From positions 17,077 to 81,076 of the forward strand of contig JAUJNL010000012.1 in assembly GCA_030448185.1 (NCBI GenBank): a stretch of 64,000 bases of DNA, read 5' to 3'. Within the stretch, counting starts at the first letter, position 1. Every line of letters begins with the position of its first letter. Source of the stretch: Cytophagales bacterium. Lineage in GTDB: Bacteria; Bacteroidota; Bacteroidia; Cytophagales; 172606-1. The position numbers were made by a program, and so were the translations under genes. Of this stretch, positions 58,097 to 64,000 are shown piece by piece. The notes under the pieces are model-generated. The model was not told the DNA's origin, made no database searches, and saw only the letters and a program-made list of their open reading frames with translations.

Positions 58097-58271
58097 GAAG
58101 CTGTTTAGCCTTTTCGAGAAGGAGGTTAAAATGGTATTGCGGATACAACTTTCGTCGGTTTCTCATAACGTGATATCGGTTTAGCTTCGCTGAGAATAGT
58201 TCTCACAACCGACACTTAGCGGACAAAACCCTATCCGAAATGTACTCTTTTAGAAAAGGCTAAACAGCTTC
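58097..58271. repeat. 175-bp element with 19-bp perfect inverted ends
   Basis: 58097-58115 (GAAGCTGTTTAGCCTTTTC) is the exact reverse complement of 58253-58271. The 417-bp gap between pyrG and the DUF1206 gene holds nothing else recognised. Confidence 0.6.
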
Positions 58272-58379
58272 ACTGTTTGGTTTACAGCGAGTCAGCACGG
58301 TACCAATTATTTTTTCAGAGCAACCAATCTGCACCTATAGACGTGTATAGCGCTAAACCAACATATGAAATGAACTATT

Positions 58380-59207
58380 ATGACAACCATTAATCAGACA
58401 CTTTCAAATACTTACCATCAATCCGCTCCCTGGATTGAACGCTTAGCCCGGTGGGGATACGCCGCTAAAGGGGTAGTATATGTACTATTAGGCATTTTGG
58501 CATTAATGGCTGCTTTGGGCCAGGGCGATAAAAATGCCAGTAAACAAGGGGTAGCCGAATTAATCTTTGAGCAGCCTTTCGGAAAATTCCTGGCTATTCT
58601 GGTGGTAATCGGCATTATCGGATTTGTAGTCTGGCGTTTCGTTCAGGCATTCAAGGGGGTGAACAATGGAGATGAACCCAAGAAGAAAGCCGTGAATGAG
58701 GTCAGGTACATTTCCAGCGGCTTAGCGTATCTGGCTTTTGCGATTACGCTCATCAAGATGGTAGCCGGTAGTGGCAGTAGTGGCGGTAATAAACAACAAT
58801 GGCTCACCAAATTGTTAGATACGGGTATAGGACCATTCCTGGTAGTGTTAGCAGGCGTGATTATCATGGGTGCCGGCATTTATCAGTGGGTAAAAGCTTA
58901 TAAAGGAGACTTTATGGAAAAGCTCCGGGTAAACGGCGTAGCGGGTCACCTGCGGGATTGGGTAAAACGGATTGGCAAAATCGGTTATGCAGCCCGGGGC
59001 ATCGTGTGGCTATTAATCGGATTCTTCCTGCTTAGAGCCGGCATGCAGTCTGATGCCAGCGAGGCTCAAGGTTCAGAAGGAGCTTTTGATATGATTCAAC
59101 AGTTTGGCGGTAATTGGGTGCTGCTGATTGTTGCCATTGGAGTAGTGGCGTATGGCGTATTTATGTTTGTAAAAGCTAAATACTATCAGATCCAGGTAGG
59201 CAGATAA
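58380..59207 (+). CDS. DUF1206 membrane protein
   Basis: 275 residues, about six helices arranged as three related pairs. Each repeat begins with an R-x-G-Y-A-A-x-G-like motif: LARWGYAAKGVVYVLLGILAL, NEVRYISSGLAYLAFAITLI and KRIGKIGYAARGIVWLLIGFF, the hallmark of DUF1206. Function unknown. The frame is intact and a long terminator follows. Confidence 0.9.
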   Translation: MTTINQTLSNTYHQSAPWIERLARWGYAAKGVVYVLLGILALMAALGQGDKNASKQGVAELIFEQPFGKFLAILVVIGIIGFVVWRFVQAFKGVNNGDEPKKKAVNEVRYISSGLAYLAFAITLIKMVAGSGSSGGNKQQWLTKLLDTGIGPFLVVLAGVIIMGAGIYQWVKAYKGDFMEKLRVNGVAGHLRDWVKRIGKIGYAARGIVWLLIGFFLLRAGMQSDASEAQGSEGAFDMIQQFGGNWVLLIVAIGVVAYGVFMFVKAKYYQIQVGR

Positions 59208-59215
59208 TTAGTAGT

Positions 59216-59274
59216 GTAACTAAAAACAGCGATGCCATCTCTCGGTGAGAGGTGGCATCGCTGTTTTTAGTTAC
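59216..59274 (+). terminator. Long terminator hairpin
   Basis: About 28-bp stem (GTAACTAAAAACAGCGATG... with CATCGCTGTTTTTAGTTAC) with one mismatch and a short loop, following the DUF1206 gene. Confidence 0.85.
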
Positions 59275-59432
59275 CAGCGGGAAAACTCAAGGCAGCTTAC
59301 CGCCGGACAGATCCGTATTTCACCCTTACTATTCGCTTACCTATCCTAATTTTATTCTTCTCACTATATTTTATAATACTATTTTTAGAAATTACAGGCT
59401 CAATATACTTCAACCCTAATTTTCATCAATTT

Positions 59433-59882
59433 ATGCGCAAACCATTCCTGTTACTTCTATTCTGGTGGCTGGCTACAGCGGCTACTTTCGCCCAGCAAAA
59501 AAAGGATAAAGGCACTACGGAAGAAGCTATTCTGCAAGCGGAAAAACAACGCTTTGCCTCAATGATCAAAAAAGACATGAATGGCCTGCGGGAAATACTG
59601 GCGGATGACCTTGTATATACCCATTCCAACGGGCTGACCGAAAACAAAGAACAATATTTGCAGGGTCTGGCATCCGGCAAATCGGTGTATTACGCCATTC
59701 AGCCGGAGGAAACCAAAGTACGGCTCTACGGCAACATTGCCTTTGTTAATGGCATTGCTAAAGTTGATACGGAGTCTAATGGCCAGAAAACCACGATGCG
59801 ATTGAAATATACCGATGCCTACGTAAAGCGGAACGGCAAATGGCAAATGATTACCTGGCAGTCATTGCGCATGCAGGAATAA
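59433..59882 (+). CDS. Secreted NTF2-like (DUF4440/SnoaL) protein
   Basis: 149 residues. Signal peptide MRKPFLLLLFWWLATAATFA. EEAILQAEKQRFASMIKKDM and LREILADDLVYTHSNG are typical of DUF4440, and the end YTDAYVKRNGKWQMITWQSL is the canonical last strand. Ligand unknown. The frame is intact; direct and inverted GATGTGCTGAT-type repeats follow. Confidence 0.87.
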   Translation: MRKPFLLLLFWWLATAATFAQQKKDKGTTEEAILQAEKQRFASMIKKDMNGLREILADDLVYTHSNGLTENKEQYLQGLASGKSVYYAIQPEETKVRLYGNIAFVNGIAKVDTESNGQKTTMRLKYTDAYVKRNGKWQMITWQSLRMQE

Positions 59883-59988
59883 GTCGATGTGCTGATTGGG
59901 TAATATGATGATGTGCCGATGAAGGTTAAACAACTGCTGCTTTGTGTCCTTGCGAGAAATAAATACAAGAAATACAAGTAGTATCAAA

Positions 59989-60024
59989 ACAGAGAAGCCT
60001 GAAATTGCTCCCGGGCTTCTCTGT
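59989..60024. terminator. Terminator between the NTF2-like gene and nrdB
   Basis: ACAGAGAAGCC/GGCTTCTCTGT, 11-bp stem, 14-nt loop; flanked on both sides by GATGTGCTGAT-like words (59885 and, inverted, 60040). Confidence 0.6.
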
Positions 60025-60075
60025 TAATCATTTATTCATCAGCATATTGGCACATCCTCTAATCAGCACATTATC

Positions 60076-61065
60076 TTAAAAGTCTTCATCAAGCGTGAAT
60101 CTGGCTGACTCCTTTTCTGACGACATTACGCCGGCCTTCTGGTATTCGGCCACCCGCTTCTCAAAGAAATTAGTTTTGCCCTGCAAGGAAATAGTGGTCA
60201 TGAAATCAAACGGATTAGGGGTATTATAATATCTCTCGTACCCCAGGCGCTCCAGCCAGAAGTCCGCTACGTACTCGATGTATTGCGCCATTAACTGCGC
60301 ATTCATCCCAATCAGCGCTACGGGCAAAGCCTCCGTGATAAACTCCTTCTCAATCATTACAGCATCGGTAATAATCTCGTATACCCGCTCTTGAGATAAT
60401 TTATTTTGAATATAATGCGTATAGAGCAGGCAGGCAAACTCGCAATGCAGCCCTTCATCCCGGCTGATCAGTTCGTTGGAGAAGCTCAAGCCCGGCATCA
60501 GGCCGCGTTTCTTCAGCCAGAAGATGGAGCAGAATGAACCCGAGAAGAAGATTCCTTCTACGGCAGCAAACGCAATCAGCCTTTCCACGAAAGTTTCACT
60601 GTTGATCCACTTTAGTGCCCATTCTCCCTTTTTGGCGACGCAAGGCACCGTATCGAGTGCATTAAACAATTTAGTCTTTTCGCGGGAGTCTTTAATATAG
60701 GTATCAATCAACAGCGAATACGTCTCCGAGTGAATGTTTTCCATCATCACCTGAAATCCGTAGAAACACTTGGCTTCCGGATACTGTACTTCACTCAGGA
60801 AGTTAACGGCCAGATTTTCGTTTACAATCCCGTCGGAAGCGGCAAAAAAAGCCAGCACATGTGATACGAAGTGTTTTTCGCCTTCATTCAGTTTTTCCCA
60901 ATCGGCCAGATCCGGAGAAAGGTCAATCTCTTCAGCCGTCCAGAAACTGGCTTCGGCCTGTTTATACATCTGCCAGATATCGTTGTGCTGAATAGGGAAC
61001 AGCACAAAACGGTTCTTATTTTCGGTCAATAATGGTTCAAGGGCTTCAGTCTGGTTCATACGCAC
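60076..61065 (-). CDS. nrdB: Ribonucleotide reductase small (beta) subunit
   Basis: 329 residues, class Ia. [20 protein letters not shown] holds the first Asp/Glu iron ligands, and [15 protein letters not shown] and [20 protein letters not shown] carry further ligands with the tyrosyl-radical helix between them. The C-terminus ends in acidic ARFTLDEDF, the tail that docks to the large subunit. Makes deoxyribonucleotides with NrdA, which is not in the window. The upstream region has DnaA-box-like sequences. The frame is intact. Confidence 0.96.
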   Translation of the reverse strand: MRMNQTEALEPLLTENKNRFVLFPIQHNDIWQMYKQAEASFWTAEEIDLSPDLADWEKLNEGEKHFVSHVLAFFAASDGIVNENLAVNFLSEVQYPEAKCFYGFQVMMENIHSETYSLLIDTYIKDSREKTKLFNALDTVPCVAKKGEWALKWINSETFVERLIAFAAVEGIFFSGSFCSIFWLKKRGLMPGLSFSNELISRDEGLHCEFACLLYTHYIQNKLSQERVYEIITDAVMIEKEFITEALPVALIGMNAQLMAQYIEYVADFWLERLGYERYYNTPNPFDFMTTISLQGKTNFFEKRVAEYQKAGVMSSEKESARFTLDEDF

Positions 61066-61163
61066 AGGTTCTTTTGAAAAACAATAAAAAATTCAGTTTG
61101 ATCTTTTCAGGGCTCACCACCGCTAAAGGGCTATATACAAAAATATAGGCTGCGTGCTAATTG

Positions 61164-61250
61164 TTTTCCACACAGTAATCCACAAAATATGTTGATAAAC
61201 TGTTAACATACTGATAACTAATAGTATGCAGTTATGAAACCTGTGGAAAT
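61164..61250. promoter_or_regulatory. Cluster of DnaA-box-like sequences upstream of nrdB
   Basis: TTTTCCACA (61164-61172), TAATCCACA (61176-61184) and, inverted, TGTGGAAAT (61242-61250) resemble TTATNCACA within about 90 bp. They lie 100-190 bp upstream of nrdB in a 370-bp AT-rich gap between nrdB and rplU. DnaA is known to regulate nrd genes in other bacteria. Confidence 0.4.
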
Positions 61251-61395
61251 CCTCCGAAAATATTCTTCATGCCTAATTCGACTGATCACACCCAGATCAT
61301 TTGCAGATAACTACTTGAATGCTTGGCAATTGAATTAAAGATTGAGCATAGCTTATTTAAGTACGATCATGCTTTTCAAATCATAAATTAATTTT

Positions 61396-61403
61396 TATCT
61401 TTG
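61396..61403 (+). promoter_or_regulatory. Promoter -7 element of rplU-rpmA
   Basis: TATCTTTG matches TAnnTTTG, 33 bp before the rplU ATG; a T-rich TTTT lies near 61374 at about the -33 position. Confidence 0.6.
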
Positions 61404-61436
61404 CAGCCTGTTTTTAGAAATATTTATTCATTTATC

Positions 61437-61751
61437 ATGTACGCAATTGTAGATATTGCAGGTCAGCAATTTAAAGTAGAAAAAGACCGGTACCTTTACG
61501 TCCACCGACTGGAAGGAGAACCCGGCGCTGGCCTGACGTTTGACAAGGTAATGCTTGTCGGCAACGGCGGGGAGGTGTCAGTAGGGTTACCTACGGTCTC
61601 GGGAGCCAGCATCAGCGTTGAGATTCTGGAACACGTAAAAGGCGAAAAAGTAATTGTGTTCAAGAAGAAGCGGCGGAAAGGGTACCGCAAAAAGAACGGT
61701 CACCGTCAGCAGTTCACAAAGATTTTGATTAAGGATATTGTTTTAAAATAG
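61437..61751 (+). CDS. rplU: 50S ribosomal protein L21
   Basis: 104 residues from ATG 61437 ([20 protein letters not shown]). An upstream frame opening at 61401 adds 12 residues not found in L21, and would overlap the promoter. The C-terminal signature [20 protein letters not shown] and [12 protein letters not shown] is typical; binds 23S rRNA. rpmA follows after 9 bp. Confidence 0.97.
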   Translation: MYAIVDIAGQQFKVEKDRYLYVHRLEGEPGAGLTFDKVMLVGNGGEVSVGLPTVSGASISVEILEHVKGEKVIVFKKKRRKGYRKKNGHRQQFTKILIKDIVLK

Positions 61752-61760
61752 TAAAAGAAA

Positions 61761-62036
61761 ATGGCACACAAAAAAGGTGCGGGTAGTTCCCGTAACGGTC
61801 GCGAATCGGAAAGTAAACGCTTGGGCGTGAAAATTTTCGGTGGACAGATTGCCAAGTCTGGTAACATCCTGGTACGGCAACGTGGTACACGGCATCATCC
61901 TGGCAAAAACGTAGGTATCGGCAGAGATCATACTTTGTTTGCCCTGGTAGATGGCATCGTGGTTTTCAAAAAAGGTGAAAAGCATCGGTCTTTCGTATCC
62001 ATTGAACCCAGAGAACAACAAGTAGCTGCTGAATAA
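61761..62036 (+). CDS. rpmA: 50S ribosomal protein L27
   Basis: 91 residues. [20 protein letters not shown] and the conserved [20 protein letters not shown] are diagnostic. Its N-terminus reaches the peptidyl transferase centre. Cotranscribed with rplU, 9 bp apart, and closed by a terminator. Confidence 0.98.
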   Translation: MAHKKGAGSSRNGRESESKRLGVKIFGGQIAKSGNILVRQRGTRHHPGKNVGIGRDHTLFALVDGIVVFKKGEKHRSFVSIEPREQQVAAE

Positions 62037-62063
62037 GCACTATTTCGCTGGTACAAATCATAT

Positions 62064-62107
62064 AAAACAAACCCGGAAGGTTCTGAGAAGCCTTCCGGGT
62101 TTGTTTT
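62064..62107. terminator. Terminator of the rplU-rpmA operon
   Basis: 17-bp perfect stem (AAAACAAACCCGGAAGG) with a 10-nt loop and flanking A/T-runs. Confidence 0.9.
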
Positions 62108-62188
62108 ATTTAACCCTCACCGAACTAAACCAAAACGGTTCCGGTTCCCTTTTCAGTTTTATAACTTATCATACAACCGGTAAAAGCC

Positions 62189-62773
62189 ATGCTCAAGAAA
62201 TACGTCAACCTCTATACCGAGGCTAACCCCAATCCTAACTCACTGAAGTTTGTGCTCAACTACCTGATTGTGCCCGAAAATAACAGCTTTGATTTCCCGG
62301 ATGCTGCCAGTGCCCGAACCTCTCCTTTAGCCCTGGCCCTGTTCGAAAATTTTGGGTTCATCCGGCGGGTTTTCTTTATGAACAATTTTGTTACCGTAAC
62401 TAAGGATGAACAAACGCCCTGGGATGAGGTAGTAGTAGAACTCAAGCAGTTCATTAGAGAGTATATGGAAGCGGATAAGCCGATTTTCACGGCAGAAAAA
62501 ATTAATGAGCTAAAAACAGAAACCTTTAACGAAGAGGATTCCGAGACGGTACAAAAAATAAAGCACCTATTGGATGAATATGTGCGTCCGGCAGTAGAAT
62601 CAGACGGAGGCGCCATCAATTTTCACTCGTACCAGGAGGGTACTGTAAAGGTTTTGCTGCAAGGTTCATGCAGCGGATGTCCTTCTTCTACGCTTACCCT
62701 GAAAGCCGGAATTGAAAACCTGCTTAAAAGAATGATTCCCGAAGTAAAAGAAGTAGTAGCGGAAGGGGTATAA
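62189..62773 (+). CDS. Nfu-type iron-sulfur cluster carrier protein
   Basis: 194 residues. The N-terminal Nfu_N domain (TEANPNPNSLKFVLN, PLALALFENFGFIRRVFFMN) is followed by the NifU C-terminal domain with YVRPAVESDGGAINF and the cluster-binding pair CSGC in LLQGSCSGCPSSTLTLK. It delivers 4Fe-4S clusters to target enzymes. The frame is intact and a terminator follows. Confidence 0.95.
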   Translation: MLKKYVNLYTEANPNPNSLKFVLNYLIVPENNSFDFPDAASARTSPLALALFENFGFIRRVFFMNNFVTVTKDEQTPWDEVVVELKQFIREYMEADKPIFTAEKINELKTETFNEEDSETVQKIKHLLDEYVRPAVESDGGAINFHSYQEGTVKVLLQGSCSGCPSSTLTLKAGIENLLKRMIPEVKEVVAEGV

Positions 62774-62793
62774 ACCCATTTTCTGATTATATC

Positions 62794-62849
62794 AAAAGCC
62801 GTTGTACCTGGCTGTTCTCACCGAACAATGCCACGTTACAACGGCTTTT
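62794..62849 (+). terminator. Terminator of the Nfu gene
   Basis: AAAAGCCGTTGTA/TACAACGGCTTTT, 13-bp stem, 30-nt loop, then T-rich. Confidence 0.75.
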
Positions 62850-62979
62850 TCATTTGCTTTCTTTTGCTGTCAAATGTATTATCCAAATAAAATATAAACA
62901 TTAATTTTATGTGATTTCAACTAACTATGGGTATTGAAACTGGCTCGGCAGGCCATACTTTTTTAACCCTCGAATTTTT

Positions 62980-63918
62980 ATGTTTCGGAGTATGCATCAG
63001 CGTTTTTCGCTGGTTTTCACTACTGCTGTGATATTGCAGATGTTTATTATTCAGGTAAGCAAGGCGAGCAACCAAGCTTATTACCCTTTAAACGAAGTAC
63101 AAAATGAAAAGGTTTCACGTAAGAAACACCCATCATCCGGGCCACAGATTGAACTGATCACTGAAAGGTGTCAGTTGAGGCCAGAGATCCGGGAGAAAGC
63201 GGTAAGAGGCATCGAGTTTCTATACAACTTTTATAGCGATCAGCTGGACTATCGTTTCTCCAAAGACGTGGTAGTTCGTATCCGCATCTTCGGCGACAGC
63301 GAGTCATACCGCAATTATATTGATACTCTGTATCCTACGATTCCTAAAAACTGGATTGCCGTATATCTGTCCAGCGTGAATGAGATACTGGTAAGCATGG
63401 AGCCGGATGAAAAAGCATTCTTCCAGAATATTTTTCACGAAACCAGCCACCTGCTGCTTTCCAACCGGGTTAAATCAGCGCCCAACTGGTTTAATGAAGG
63501 ACTTGCTGAGTATTTTGAATTTATGGAAGTAACGGATGAAGGGGTTATTGTAAGACCCCAGGTCGTAAAAGACCGCCGGCTAAAAAAATGGATACATAAC
63601 CGCAATTGCCCTGAGTTGTTCAATTCGTTCGGCATCTCTAACCGCGACTGGAATATTGCGGATGGCAACTCTGAAAGCGACGAGCCCCGTACCATAGCGT
63701 GGTCAGTGGTATACTTCCTGATGTCTTCGGGCCAGGGAAAAGAATTTATCAAAGACCTGATTCCTTTCCTGGCTAAATATCCGAGTGATGCCAAAGCTTC
63801 GGTACGAGCCATTGAAACGTACTATCCCGGTGGCCGCCGGCAATTTGAGAAGGAGTGGAAACAGTGGGGCGTGCAACAGCGCAAGGAGCATCTGCTCAAC
63901 ATTCAACCCGAAGAATAA
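62980..63918 (+). CDS. DUF1570-type gluzincin metallopeptidase
   Basis: 312 residues. An N-terminal hydrophobic signal (FSLVFTTAVILQMFIIQVSKA) exports it. The zinc motif HETSH (in NIFHETSHLLLSN) matches HExxH, and the third ligand Glu is in PNWFNEGLAEYFE (glu-zincin GxxE). Arg-rich C-terminus (GGRRQFEKEWKQWG) as in DUF1570 members. Likely an envelope protease; substrate unknown. The frame is intact. Confidence 0.85.
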   Translation: MFRSMHQRFSLVFTTAVILQMFIIQVSKASNQAYYPLNEVQNEKVSRKKHPSSGPQIELITERCQLRPEIREKAVRGIEFLYNFYSDQLDYRFSKDVVVRIRIFGDSESYRNYIDTLYPTIPKNWIAVYLSSVNEILVSMEPDEKAFFQNIFHETSHLLLSNRVKSAPNWFNEGLAEYFEFMEVTDEGVIVRPQVVKDRRLKKWIHNRNCPELFNSFGISNRDWNIADGNSESDEPRTIAWSVVYFLMSSGQGKEFIKDLIPFLAKYPSDAKASVRAIETYYPGGRRQFEKEWKQWGVQQRKEHLLNIQPEE

Positions 63919-64000
63919 CCCCGCATTGCTTCATACTGGCGCAATATGATAGACTAGAGCAAGGAGCAATGAGCCTTTACTAACTCAATGAATTATAGAT

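Noticed and set aside
61066..61436. Chromosome origin
   Set aside because: Only three imperfect DnaA boxes, no dnaA, dnaN or parAB in the window; a regulatory role for nrdB is simpler.

Overview
The window looks like a chromosomal segment of a Bacteroidota bacterium of the Cytophagales type. The evidence is a fused SerB-SerA serine biosynthesis gene, the pyrG/yidC neighbourhood, TAnnTTTG promoter elements, little Shine-Dalgarno signal, several lipoproteins with short lipoboxes, DUF2339 and DUF1206 membrane proteins, and MenA-type menaquinone synthesis. No tRNA, rRNA or CRISPR was seen.

Layout. 1-8.1 kb: end of a Pro-rich protein, a DUF2905 protein, a YbfF-like esterase, a membrane-anchored Ppx/GppA-like protein, a response regulator, serB-serA, kptA and a YheT-like hydrolase. 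8.2-15.4 kb: small membrane protein, S41 peptidase, sucD, bestrophin, DUF2339 protein. 15.4-25.3 kb: small metabolic and stress-type genes (threonine dehydratase, DHFR-like reductase, peroxiredoxin, WYL regulator with NmrA-like partner, DinB, YdeI-like, class C serine hydrolase, cyclase), many carrying frame breaks. 25.4-41.9 kb: ppk, gyrB, Nudix CoA pyrophosphatase, a sodium:solute symporter preceded by a 47-residue membrane microprotein, menA (5' end missing), glutathione peroxidase, Uma2, argS, arginine decarboxylase and a GH15 hydrolase. 52.4-64 kb: housekeeping block with yidC, pyrG, nrdB, rplU-rpmA, nfu and a DUF1570-type zinc peptidase.

The most unusual region is about 43.5-52.1 kb. 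Here small, mostly hypothetical or lipoprotein genes and a mazEF toxin-antitoxin pair all lie on the minus strand. They are separated by related 65-105 bp imperfect palindromes that resemble integron attC sites. In six of nine intervals the two ends of the same interval are complementary over 9-10 nt, as expected of integron cassettes. No integrase is visible, so this looks like a cassette array without integrase (CALIN-like).

Two MITE-like elements with clear terminal inverted repeats and target duplications interrupt genes (46416-46558, 8-bp duplication; 42507-42736, 4-bp duplication). In both cases removing the element restores a sensible reading frame. Several further inverted-repeat elements and dispersed repeat families occupy intergenic DNA.

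A caution applies throughout. At least sixteen genes, including the housekeeping genes sucD and yidC, are interrupted by single-base frame breaks, often near homopolymers, while the longest genes (gyrB, ppk, argS, pyrG, serB-serA) are intact. Patchy sequencing error is more likely than mass pseudogenisation, so interrupted genes are given with full extents and the break is noted.
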